Of a DNA stretch of 20,000 nt, positions 8,948 through 16,816 are shown in pieces (the first letter of the stretch is position 1; the number at the start of each line of letters is the position of its first letter). A program made the translations under genes and the position numbers. The DNA is from Cryptomeria japonica (Eukaryota > Streptophyta > Pinopsida > Cupressales > Cupressaceae): assembly GCF_030272615.1 (NCBI RefSeq), contig NW_026729169.1, forward strand, positions 10,001 to 30,000. Reading direction: 5' to 3'. Below the pieces are notes generated by a model, which searched no databases, was not told the origin of the DNA, and was given only the letters and a program-made list of their open reading frames with translations.

Positions 8948-9155
8948 CTATTTGTCTGATTCTCATACATGTGTAGCCTGCAACAACGATTAGGACATCC
9001 ACCCCAACTTCTGAATTCGTCTGCGTTGACCGCACCAAAGGTGCACGCCTTGGTGCTCACCAAAATCCGACTTCCGACTTCTTCTGCTATGCGGGGTCTT
9101 TGAGGTTGGCGCAGTGCGCACAACCAGGGGAGTCAACCCACCGAATGCAACACCT

Positions 9156-9167
9156 CCCCTATATAAG
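9156..9167 (-). promoter_or_regulatory. Pol I promoter core 12 (spacer promoter)
   Basis: Same core, 220 bp from copy 11 because of the extra GGTGCACGCC-containing segment between them. Confidence 0.68.
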
Positions 9168-9312
9168 CTATTTGTCTGATTCTCATACATGCGTAGACTG
9201 CAGCAATGATTAGGACATCCACCCCAACTTTTGACTTCTTAAACAAGACAGGGTCTTTGAAGTTGGTGCAGTGCACACAACCAGGGGAGTCGACCCATCA
9301 AACGCAACACCT

Positions 9313-9325
9313 CCCCTATATAAAG
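9313..9325 (-). promoter_or_regulatory. Pol I promoter core 13 (outermost spacer promoter, variant)
   Basis: It carries one extra A (TATATAAAGC on the + strand, GCTTTATATAGGGG on the - strand). TATATAGGGG itself is intact, but the upstream block is shifted by one base. This is the copy farthest from the presumed 18S gene. Confidence 0.62.
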
Positions 9326-9399
9326 CTATTTGTCCGATTCTCATACGTGTAGTCTGCAGCAGCGATTAGGACATCGACCCCAACTTCCGAATTCGTTTG

Positions 9400-9550
9400 C
9401 ATTGACCGCACCAAAGGTGCACGCCTTGGTGTGCACCTTGGAGTGCACTTTGGTGCTCACCTCGGTGCACACTTTGGTGTGCACCTCGGTGTGCACCAAA
9501 GGTGCGCACCTTGGAGCGCACCAAAGGTGTACACTTTGGAGCGCACCACA
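9400..9550. repeat. GGTGCACC/CTTTGG palindromic short repeats
   Basis: Short alternating blocks of GGTGTGCACC, GGTGCACAC and GGTGCGCACC separated by TTTGG, TTGGAG or CTCGG fill the segment. Many are self-complementary, such as CCAAAGGTGCGCACCTTGG. It is related in motif to the 38/52-bp minisatellite and to the GC-rich arrays right of the 5S gene. Confidence 0.8.
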
Positions 9551-9551
9551 T

Positions 9552-9590
9552 AGGGTCTTTGAGAGGTTGGCGCAGTGCGCACACCAAGGT
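9552..9590 (-). pseudogene. Promoter-unit remnant lacking the Pol I core
   Basis: GGGTCTTTGAGAGGTTGGCGCAG starts at 9553 and matches the mark of the class-2 promoter units, with a two-base AG insertion. The sequence leaves the unit at about 9590, and where the Pol I core should lie (about 9615) there is only G-rich minisatellite. This is the truncated outer end of the promoter array. Confidence 0.7.
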
Positions 9591-11290
9591 GGGTGTTGAG
9601 GTGCGTGCCGAGGTGGGTGGGTGCTAGGGTGCGCTCCATGGTGGGTGCCAGGGTGGGTGCGTGCTAGGGTGGATTCCAAAGAGGGTCATAGGGTGGGTGC
9701 CAAGGTGGGTTGGTGATATAGTGGGTTCAAAGGTGGGTACTAGGGTGGGTTCCAAGGTGGGTCACAAGTTGGGTGCCAGGATGCGTGGGTGTTAGGTTGG
9801 GTGCCAAGGTGGGCTCCTGCGTGGGTGGGTGCTAGGGTGGGTTTCAAGGTGGACGCGAGGGCGGGTGCCAAGGTGGGTAACAAGTTGGGTGTTAGGATGG
9901 GTGAGTGCTAGAGTGGGTGCCAAGGTGGGTGGGTGCTAAGGTGGATGCCAAGGTGGTTCACAGGGTGGGTGGGTTCTAGGGTGAGTTCCAAGGTGGGTCA
10001 CAGGTTTAGTGCTAGGGTGCGTGTCAAGGCGGGTGTCGAGGTGCCTGGGTGCTAGGGTGTGGATGCCAATGTGGGTCATAGGGTGGGTACTAGGGTGGGC
10101 TGCAATGTGGGTGCCAAGGTGGGTAACATGCTCGGTTGGTTCTAAATTGGGTGTCAGGGTGGGTGTGCACCCACCTTGCCCGAGGTGGGTGCCAAGGTGC
10201 CAGTGTGGGTGGGTGCTAAGGTGGATGCCAAGGTGGGTGAGAAGGTGGGTGATAGGTTGAGTGGTAGGATGGGTGGGTGCCAAGATGGGTCACAGGGTGG
10301 GTGCAAGGGTGGGTAGGTGCTAGGGTTGGTGTCAGGGTGGGTGGGTGCTAGGTTGGGTTCCAAGGTGGGTGCGAGGGTGAGTGTCAAGGTGGGTCACAGG
10401 TTAGGTGCTAGGATGGGTGAGTGCTAGGGTGCAAAGGTGCCAGGGTGGGTGCTAGGATGGGTCGATGCTAGGGTGAGTGGCAAGGTGGGTCCACAAGTGT
10501 CAAGGTGGGTGCCGAGGTGGGTGCCAACTTGGGTTCCAAGGTGGGTGCCAAGTGGGCGACTGCTATGGTGGATGCCAAGGTGGGTCACGGGGTGGGTGCC
10601 AAGTTGCTAGGTTGTGTTCCAAGGTGGGTGCCAACGTGGCTGCTAGGGTGCGTGGGTTAAAGGGTGTGTCACAACGTGGGTGCCAGGATGGGTGCGCACC
10701 CACACTGGCCAAGACGGGTGCAAGGTTGGGTTCCAAGCCCGGTCACAGGCTGGGTGCTAGGATGGGTGGGTGCCAAGGTGGGCACCAGGGTGGGTGCACC
10801 CACCCTGGCCAAGGTGGGTCACGGGGTGGGTCCTAGGGTGGGTAACAGGGTGGGTACTAAGGTGCGTGCCAAGGTGGGTCATGGGGTGGGTGCCAAGGTG
10901 GGCACCAGGGTGGGTGTGCACCAACCCTAGCCAGGGTAGGTCACGGGGTGGTTGTCGGGGTGGGCGTCAAGGAGCCAAGGTGGGTGGCAAGTAGCCAAGT
11001 TGCGTGCCAAGGTGGGTGTCGGGGTGGGTGCCAAGGATCCAAGGTGGGTGCCAAGGAACCAAGGTGGGTGTCTGGGTGGGTGCCGAGGTGGGAGCCAGGG
11101 TGGGTCCCAAGGTGAGTGCAAAGGTGGGTGCCAGGGTCAAGGTGAGTGCCAATGTGGGTTCCAAGGTGCCAGGGTCAGGGTGAGTGCCAATGTGGGTTCA
11201 AAGGTGCTAAGTTGGGTGCGAGGTTGGGTGCGAGGGTGGGTGGGTGCCAAGGTGTGCTAGGTGGAAGCCCGGGTGGGTCGGCATCCCATG
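9583..11290. repeat. G-rich GGTGGGTGCC-type minisatellite
   Basis: About 1.7 kb of degenerate 10-20 bp units built on GGTGGGTGCCAAGGTGGGT and GGGTGGGTGCTAGGGT. The G-rich strand is the + strand throughout. Runs of four or more close GGG tracts are frequent, so G-quadruplex formation is plausible. C-rich breaks (CACCCACCTTGCCC near 10168, GCACCCACACTGGCC near 10696, CACCCACCCTGGCC near 10797) occur at intervals, and the third is the breakpoint of the 6.56-kb duplication. Open frames on both strands come from the low-complexity sequence. Confidence 0.93.
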
Positions 11291-11655
11291 GGTGTCGAGT
11301 TGGGTGCCTGATGGGTGCTTCTTGTCAAGTTTTAGTCGTCGGGACTCATTTCGAGCCTTAGAGGTCGTTTCTTGTCCGGTTGCCCTGTCTTCGACCTGGG
11401 AACCCAATTTTGGTCCTCGGGTCCCATTTTTTTTTGTCTCGCATCCCACTTTTGGCCTGTGGCCTTTTCGGGGTCGATTCTCGTTTTGGGCATCAGAGCA
11501 TGTTTCTTCTCCTAAAACCCAATATTTGTTTATTAAGTCTCGGAACACATTTTTGTTCTCGTGGACCCATCATGGGTCTTGGAACGCATTTGTGGTCCTT
11601 GGGTCCCATTTTGCATCCCGAAACTTGTGTTTTGGTGCTTGATCCCTATTTTGGG
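11291..11655. other. AT-richer degenerate spacer
   Basis: No gene is seen. It contains loosely repeated motifs of about 35 bp, such as GGGTCCCATTTT, GCATCCCACTTTTGG, GGAACACATTTTTG and GGAACGCATTTGTGG, plus a run of T at about 11429-11437. It separates the G-rich array from the GC-rich 5S 5' flank and is identical in copy 2 (17852-18216). Confidence 0.8.
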
Positions 11656-12050
11656 TGCCCACCTTGCACCAAGTGCGCACCCGGGGCAAACCGAGCGCCT
11701 TGGTGCACCGGGGCAAGATCGAGCGTGCACCCGAGGCGCCCCGAACATGCACCAAGGTGCACTCGGCCCACATGTGAGCGCAGGTCGTTGCGCCCGAGGT
11801 GGTGTGTGGGCACCGCGTTGCAGACGGGACACTGCACGCACACGACGCCCCGTCCAGGTGCACGCACGTAGGCCGGGCCGGGTGCACACCCGACGCCCTA
11901 GCAAGGTGCGCGCACCCGGGCAGGGCTCACACTTGGCGAACGGGGCGCACTTCGCGAGGGAGGGTGTGCACCTCGACGGGGGTGGGTGGCCGGGGTGGAT
12001 TCGCACGTGGGTCGCGGTTTGCTAAGTACACACTGCGACAAGCTCATAAC
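11656..12050. other. GC-rich 5' flank of 5S gene 1
   Basis: CpG-rich sequence with scattered GGTGCAC, GCGCACCCGG and GCGCACC motifs but no clear tandem order. The overlapping open frames here have low-complexity composition and no recognisable domain. The last 30 bases hold the presumed upstream element of the 5S gene. Confidence 0.8.
12023..12050 (+). promoter_or_regulatory. Upstream element of 5S gene 1
   Basis: An AT-richer TAAGTACA starts at -28 and a C lies at -1 relative to the 5S start. Plant 5S genes typically have a TATA-like element near -28 and a C at -1. The GC dinucleotide usually near -12 is not clearly present here. The internal control region is the main Pol III signal. Confidence 0.5.
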
Positions 12051-12170
12051 GGGTGCGATCATACCAGCGTTAGTGCACCGGATCCCATCAGAACTCCGCA
12101 GTTAAGCGCGCTTGGGCCGGAGTAGTACTAGGATGGGTGACCTCCCGGGAAGTCCCGGTGTTGCACCCTT
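12051..12170 (+). rRNA. 5S rRNA: 5S ribosomal RNA gene, copy 1
   Basis: This is a complete plant 5S rRNA, the small RNA of the large ribosomal subunit, transcribed by Pol III with TFIIIA. It runs from GGGTGCGATCATACCAGC to GTGTTGCACCC, and these ends pair as helix I (GGGTGC with GCACCC). The internal control region is intact: box A AGTTAAGCGCGCTTGG at positions 50-65, intermediate element GAGTAG at 70-75, and box C GGATGGGTGACCTCCCGGG from 81. Length is 118 nt to the final C, or 120 with two T. It lies on the strand opposite to the inferred 45S transcription. Compared with copy 2 it has A instead of G at position 80, at the edge of box C; both forms look functional. The CGCGCTTGGGCCGGAG segment is, as I recall, of gymnosperm type. 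A Cassandra-type retroelement is unlikely because no LTR features flank it. Confidence 0.98.
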
Positions 12171-12181
12171 TCTTAGTTTTT
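12169..12181 (+). terminator. Pol III terminator of 5S gene 1
   Basis: TTTCTTAG directly follows the 5S 3' end, then a run of five T at 12177-12181. The first T run is broken by C at 12172, so efficient termination probably uses the second run. That would give a 3' trailer of about 10 nt for processing. Confidence 0.75.
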
Positions 12182-12611
12182 CGCCGGGCGTCGCAATGCT
12201 ATTTGAATAAACCTTTTGCCCGTTTGCGTTCTCGTCGGGGCCGGGCCGGGCCGGGGTGCGCTGCCCGCACTACCGCGCGCGCGGGGGGCGACACCGAGCG
12301 CGCACCCGAGGCGCCCCGAGCACACAGGCCACGGTGCAACCCGGGCGTTGTGCGCGCACCCCGGTGCGCCCGAGGTGCTGCGCGCGCACCCAGGTGAAAT
12401 CGGTGTGCACCTCGGCCAGTGCGCGCTCGGTCGAGTCGCGCACGTTGGCCAAGGTGCACGGTGATGTTTCTTACTCTAAGGTTCCGCACCAGACGCCCGG
12501 GACAGGTGAGCGAAGCTGGGCGGGGCCGGGTGCGCGGCCGGGGCAGGTGCACGCAGCTGGAGAGAGCTTTGGAGCACACCAGAGGTGCGCACCTTGGAGC
12601 ACACTTCGGAG
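12182..12611. other. GC-rich 3' flank of 5S gene 1
   Basis: CpG-rich spacer with a GGGCCGGGCCGGGCCGGGG stretch at about 12238-12256 and GCGCACCC/GGTGCAC motifs. It grades into GGTGCGCACC repeats near 12585. No gene or RNA is recognised; open frames on both strands are compositional. Confidence 0.75.
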
Positions 12612-12765
12612 CGCACCAATGATGCGCTCCATTCAAAAGTTTCCTGAAAAGGCAAAAAAAGTTGAGATTATAGAATTTCCCACTTGAGAGATTGTAAAAA
12701 AAAAAAATTTAAAATGAAGGAAACGCGGGTGCCAAGGTGTGCGCGCCCGGGTGCGCAGCCCAGCC
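12612..12765. repeat. AT-rich cassette A (divergent form)
   Basis: It starts with CGCACCAATGATGCGCTCC and includes TTTCCTGAAAAGGCAAAAAA, an AT core with a run of twelve A near 12696-12707, then ACGCGGGTGCC and GTGCGCAGCCCAG. Order and end motifs match the five cassettes at 15361-17338, but the core sequence differs. An identical copy is at 19172-19325. Confidence 0.75.
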
Positions 12766-13350
12766 AAGGTGTGCGCACCAAGGCGCCCACCCTGGCGAAG
12801 GTGCACGCAAGGTGCGCACCCGAGGCAAACCGGACAATTAACCCAACTTTCGACTTCGCGCGCACCTGCGCACCTTGGAGCGCACTTCGGAGCGCTCCTT
12901 GTTGCGCACCAATCTTGGGCACCTCGGAGTGCACCATGGCGCCCACCAAGGTGCGCACCCGGGGCAAACCGAGCTCCGACTTCGTGCGCACCTTGGAGCG
13001 CACGAAAGGTGCGCACCATGGCGCCCACCAAGGTGCGCAGCCCAGCCAAGGCGTGCGCATCAAGGTGCGCACCCTGGCGAAGGTGCGCACCCGGGGCAAA
13101 CCGAGCTCCGACTTCGTGCGCACCTTGGAGCGCACAAAGGGTGCGCAACCCAGCCAAGGTGTGCGCACCCCGGGCAAACCGAGCTCCGAATCGTGCGCAC
13201 CTTGGAGCACACTTCGGAGCCCTCCTTGGTGCGCACCGATGTTGCGCACCTCGGAGCGCACCCGGGGAAAACAATGCAATTAACCCGACTTTCGACTTCG
13301 TGGGCACCTCGGAGCGCTCTCGGGTTCGCACCTCGGAGCACACCGAGGTG
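12766..13350. repeat. GC-rich short repeats, GGTGCGCACC type
   Basis: It is composed of modules such as CACCCGGGGCAAACCGAGC, TCCGACTTCGTGCGCACC, TTGGAGCGCAC and CAGCCAAGGTGTGCGCACC in varying order. Similarity to the array at 13410-15240 is clear, but units are irregular and often read GAGCTCC where the later array reads GGGCTCC. No stop codons appear in several frames, which produces long spurious open frames. Confidence 0.85.
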
Positions 13351-13408
13351 CGCACCTTTGATGCGCTGCCTTCACCAATTTCCAGAAAAGGCAAGAAAAC
13401 ATTGAGAA
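13351..13408. repeat. Partial AT-rich cassette (head only)
   Basis: CGCACCTTTGATGCGCTGCC and TTCACCAATTTCCAGAAAAG match the left part of the later cassettes. The AT core and the GCCATCTTGAGCCCGCC tail are missing, and the sequence returns at once to GGTGTGCGCACC. Copy 2 is at 19911-19968. Confidence 0.8.
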
Positions 13409-15240
13409 GGTGTGCGCACCGAGGTGCCCACCCTGGCGAAGGTGCACGCGAGGTGCGCACCCGGGGCAAACCGGGCTCCGACTTCGTGCACGCCATGCTG
13501 CGCACCTTGGAGGGCCATGGTGCGCACCTTGGAGCACACTTCGGAGCGCTCAATGGTGCCCAACCCAGCCAAGGTGCCCACCGCGGCGAAGGTGCACGCG
13601 AGGTGCGCACCCGGGGCAAACCGGGCTCCGACTTCGTGCACGCCGCACCTTGGAGCACACTTCGGAGCGCTCCTTGGTGCGCACCAGGGCGCGCAACCCA
13701 GCCGAGGTGCCCACCCCGGCGAAGGTGCACGCGGGGTGCGCACCCGAGGCAAACCGGGCTCCGACTTCGTGCACGCCATGGTGCCCACCGCGGCGAAGGT
13801 GCACGCGAGGTGCGCACCCGGGGCAAACCGGGCTCCGACTTCGTGCACGCCGCACCTTGGAGCACACTTCGGAGCGCTCCTTGGTGCGCACCAGGGCGCG
13901 CAACCCAGCCGAGGTGCCCACCCCGGCGAAGGTGCACGCGAGGTGCGCACCCGGGGCAAACCGGGCTCCGACTTCGTGCACGCCATGGTGCCCACCGCGG
14001 CGAAGGTGCACGCGAGGTGCGCACCCGGGGCAAACCGGGCTCCGACTTCGTGCACGCCGCACCTTGGAGCACACTTCGGAGCGCTCCTTGGTGCGCACCA
14101 TGGTGCCCACCAGGGCGCGCAACCCCGCCGAAGGTGCACGCGAGGTGCGCACCCGGGGCAAACCGGGCTCCGACTTCGTGCACGCCGCACCTTGGAGCAC
14201 ACTTCGGAGCGCTCCTTGGTGCGCACCAGGGCGCGCAACCCCGCCGAAGGTGCACGCGAGGTGCGCACCCGGGGCAAACCGGGCTCCGACTTCGTGCACG
14301 CCATGGTGCGCACCAGGGTGCCCACCGCGGCGAAGGTGCGCACCCGGGGCAAACCGGGCTCCGACTTCGTGCACGCCGCACCTTGGAGCACACTTCGGAG
14401 CGCTCCTTGGTGCGCACCAGGGCGCGCAACCCAGCCGAGGTGCCCACCCCGGCGAAGGTGCACGCGAGGTGCGCACCCGGGGCAAACCGGGCTCCGACTT
14501 CGTGCACGCCATGGTGCCCACCGCGGCGAAGGTGCACGCGAGGTGCGCACCCGGGGCAAACCGGGCTCCGACTTCGTGCACGCCGCACCTTGGAGCACAC
14601 TTCGGAGCGCTCCTTGGTGCGCACCATGGTGCCCACCAGGGCGCGCAACCCCGCCGAAGGTGCACGCGAGGTGCGCACCCGGGGCAAACCGGGCTCCGAC
14701 TTCGTGCACGCCGCACCTTGGAGCACACTTCGGAGCGCTCCTTGGTGCGCACCAGGGCGCGCAACCCCGCCGAAGGTGCACGCGAGGTGCGCACCCGGGG
14801 CAAACCGGGCTCCGACTTCGTGCACGCCATGGTGCGCACCAGGGTGCCCACCGCGGCGAAGGTGCGCACCCGGGGCAAACCGGGCTCCGACTTCGTGCAC
14901 GCCGCACCTTGGAGCACACTTCGGAGCGCTCCTTGGTGCGCACCAGGGCGCGCAACCCAGCCGAGGTGCCCACCCCGGCGAAGGTGCACGCGAGGTGCGC
15001 ACCCGGGGCAAACCGGGCTCCGACTTCGTGCACGCCATGGTGCCCACCGCGGCGAAGGTGCGCACCCGGGGCAAACCGGGCTAGGACTTCGTGCACGCCG
15101 CACCTTGGAGCACACTTTGGAGCGCTCCTTGGTGCGCACCATGGTGCCCACCAGGCCGCGCAACCCAGCCAAGGTGTGCGCACCAAGGTGCACGCGAGGT
15201 GCGCACCCGGGGCAAACCGGGGTCCGGCTTCGTGCACGCC
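13409..15240. repeat. GC-rich tandem array with higher-order structure
   Basis: Basic modules are GAGGTGCGCACCCGGGGC, AAACCGGGCTCCGACTTCG, GCACCTTGGAGCACACTTCG, GAGCGCTCCTTGGTGCGCACC and CAGGGCGCGCAACCC. They assemble into blocks of about 207 bp near 13580-13990 and a 526-bp higher-order unit over 13815-15062. Most CpG sites are intact. Frames of 600-800 codons stay open on both strands because the modules lack stops; they share one low-complexity composition and I do not call them genes. Confidence 0.92.
13815..15062. repeat. 526-bp higher-order repeat
   Basis: Positions 13815-14536 correspond to 14341-15062 at a constant offset of 526. Checked points include 13861/14387, 13981/14507, 14101/14627, 14295/14821 and 14401/14927. 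I saw no mismatch in the parts compared. The unit contains several of the smaller modules in fixed order, so it was duplicated as a block after they formed. Confidence 0.88.
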
Positions 15241-15360
15241 GCACCTTGGAGCACACATCGGGGCGCTCCCAGGTTCGCACCGGCGTTGCGCACCGTGGTG
15301 GGCACCTCGGAGCGCACCGTGGTGGGCACCTCGGAGCACACCAAGGTGGGCAGCGAGGTG
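15241..15360. repeat. GC-rich junction with GTGGTGGGCACCTCGGAGC pairs
   Basis: CACCGTGGTGGGCACCTCGG occurs twice about 24 bp apart (near 15291 and 15315). It links the array to the first full AT-rich cassette. Confidence 0.7.
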
Positions 15361-15500
15361 CGCACCTTTGATGCGATGCCTTCACTAATTTCCATAAAAG
15401 GCAAAAAAAAACGAGATTTTAAAATTTCCGTTTTGAAAGATAGTGAGAAAAAGGGAATGCTGGTGCCATCTTGAGCCCGCCCTGGTGCGCAGCCCAGCCA
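15361..15500. repeat. AT-rich cassette 1
   Basis: In order: CGCACCTTTGATGCGATGCC, TTCACTAATTTCC, AAAAGGC with an A run, GATTTTAAAATTTCCGTTTT, GAAAGATAGTGA, GGTGCCATCTTGAGCCCGCC, CTGGTGCGCAGCCCAG. This copy has AGGGAATGCTGG where the others have ACGGAACGCGGG. It is an island of AT-rich DNA in GC-rich repeats, with T-rich tracts on the - strand. Function unknown. Confidence 0.85.
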
Positions 15501-15854
15501 AGGTGTGCGCACCAAGGTGCCCACCCTGGCGAAGGTGCGCGCCCGGGCAATTAACCCAACTTCCAACTTCGCGCGCGCCAGGGTGGGAGCGCACCCAACA
15601 ACCGGGCCTGGGAAGAGCCAATGCGAGAAACCCCACCAAACGCTCTGACAAAAAAAGAGGGGGCGCTCCAGTAACCCCGCTTCGGAGCGCACCCTGGGCA
15701 AACCCAGCCAGGGTGCCCACCCCGGCCAAGGTGCAGGCGAGGTGCGCACCCGGGGCAAACCGGGCTCCGACAACGTGCACGCCGCACCTTGGAGCACACT
15801 TCGTAGCGCTCCCGGGTGCGCACCTCAGAGCACACCAAGGTGGGCAGCGAGGTG
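15501..15854. repeat. GC-rich spacer between cassettes 1 and 2
   Basis: Modules of the GGTGCGCACC family plus a distinct segment at about 15600-15680 (GGGAAGAGCCAATGCGAG, then CGCTCTGACAAAAAAAGAGG). That segment occurs once more, at about 16070-16150. No gene is seen. Confidence 0.75.
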
Positions 15855-15992
15855 CGCACCTTTGATGCGCTGCCTTCACTAATTTCCAGAAAAGGCAAAA
15901 AAAAGAGGAGATTTTAAAATTTCCGTTTTGAAAGATAGTGAAAAAAACGGAACGCGGGTGCCATCTTGAGCCCGCCCTGGTGCACAGCCCAG
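15855..15992. repeat. AT-rich cassette 2
   Basis: Same motif order as cassette 1, with AAGAGGAGATTTTAAAATTT in the core and ACGGAACGCGGGTGCC after it; it starts 494 bp from cassette 1. Confidence 0.85.
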
Positions 15993-16324
15993 GTAAGGTG
16001 CCCACCCTGGCAAAGGTGCGCACCCGGGCAATTAACCCTACTTCCGACTTCGTGCGCGCCAGGGTGGCAACCGGGCCTGGGAAGAGCCAATGCGAGAAAC
16101 CCCACCAAACGCTCCGACAAAAAAAGAGGCGGCGCTCCAATAACCCCGCTTCGGAGCGCAGCCGGGGCAAACCCAGCCAAGGTGCCCACCCCGACGAAGG
16201 TGCACGCGAGGTGCGCACCCGGGGCAAACCGGGCTCCGACAACGTGCACGCAGCACCTTGGAGCACACTTCGAAGCACTCCCGGGTGCCCACCGGCGTTG
16301 CGCACCGTGGTGGGCAGCGAGGTG
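15993..16324. repeat. GC-rich spacer between cassettes 2 and 3
   Basis: It repeats the spacer between cassettes 1 and 2 in shortened form, including the GAAGAGCCAATGCGAGAAAC segment at about 16080-16100. With cassette 2 it forms a 470-bp unit. No gene is seen. Confidence 0.72.
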
Positions 16325-16462
16325 CGCACCTTTGATGCGCTGCCTTCACTAATTTCCAGAAAAGGCAAAAAAAAATGAGATTTTAAAATTTCCGTTTTGA
16401 AAGATAGTGAAAAAAACGGAACGCGGGTGCCATCTTGAGCCCGCCCTGGTGCGCAGCCCAGG
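16325..16462. repeat. AT-rich cassette 3
   Basis: Same motif order; the core reads AAATGAGATTTTAAAATTTC. It starts 470 bp from cassette 2 and 355 bp before cassette 4. Confidence 0.85.
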
Positions 16463-16679
16463 CAAGGCATGCGCACCAAGGTGCCCACCCGCGGTGCACG
16501 CCCGGGGCAAACCGGGCTCCGACTTCGTGCAGGCCGCACCTTGGAGCACACTTCGGAGCGCTCCTTGGTGCGCACCATGGTGCCCACCAGGGCGCACCCG
16601 GGGCAAACCGGGCTCCGACTTCGTGCACGCCGCACCTTGGAGCACACATCGGAGCGCTCCCAGGTTCGCACCAGCGTTG

Positions 16680-16816
16680 CGCACCTTTGATGCGCTGCCT
16701 TCACTAATTTCCAGAAAAGGCAAAAAAAAACGATATTTTAAAATTTCCGTTCTGAAAGATAGTGAAAAAAACGGAACGCGGGTGCCATCTTGAGCCCTTC
16801 CTGGTGCGCAGCCCAG
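16680..16816. repeat. AT-rich cassette 4
   Basis: Same motif order; the core reads ACGATATTTTAAAATTTCCG and TTCTGAAAGATAG, and the tail reads GAGCCCTTCCTGG. The preceding spacer (16463-16679) and the following one (16817-17193) contain only GC-rich modules and lack the CCAATGCGAG segment. Confidence 0.85.

Larger units (their letters stand above)
8403..9400 (-). repeat. 157-bp class-2 promoter repeats
   Basis: The mark GGTCTTTGA starts at 8404, 8561, 8718, 8875, 9095 and 9252. Spacing is 157 bp except for one 220-bp step, where about 63 bp around 9010-9070 was gained. That extra segment contains ACCAAAGGTGCACGCCTTGG. The Pol I core is 61 bp to the right of each mark. A 157-bp unit matches a 311-bp unit without its 154-bp right-hand part, so the two lengths are forms of one repeat. 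Confidence 0.93.

Noticed and set aside
5187-9325. TATATAAG as Pol II TATA boxes on the + strand
   Set aside because: The - strand reading TATATAGGGG matches the plant Pol I consensus, and the setting is an rDNA spacer. No gene follows on the + strand. It is kept as an alternative to test.
12051-12181. 5S sequence inside a Cassandra-type retroelement LTR
   Set aside because: The gene is full length with intact helix I and T-run terminator. I see no LTR ends, primer-binding site or polypurine tract around it.
12696-12715. Poly-A run as the tail of a SINE or processed pseudogene
   Set aside because: The A run is internal to a cassette whose two sides recur together six times, and no target-site duplication or Pol III body was seen.
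12633-15084. Very long open frames on both strands (about 810 codons on -, about 780 on +, and several over 600)
   Set aside because: They overlap each other in several frames over tandem GC-rich modules that lack stop triplets. The translations are repeats of the same few residues in each frame with no domain, and the frames continue through several array units.
15600-16150. Mobile element from the twice-repeated CCAATGCGAG segment
   Set aside because: Both copies lie at the same place in neighbouring cassette units and are explained by tandem duplication of a unit of about 470 bp.
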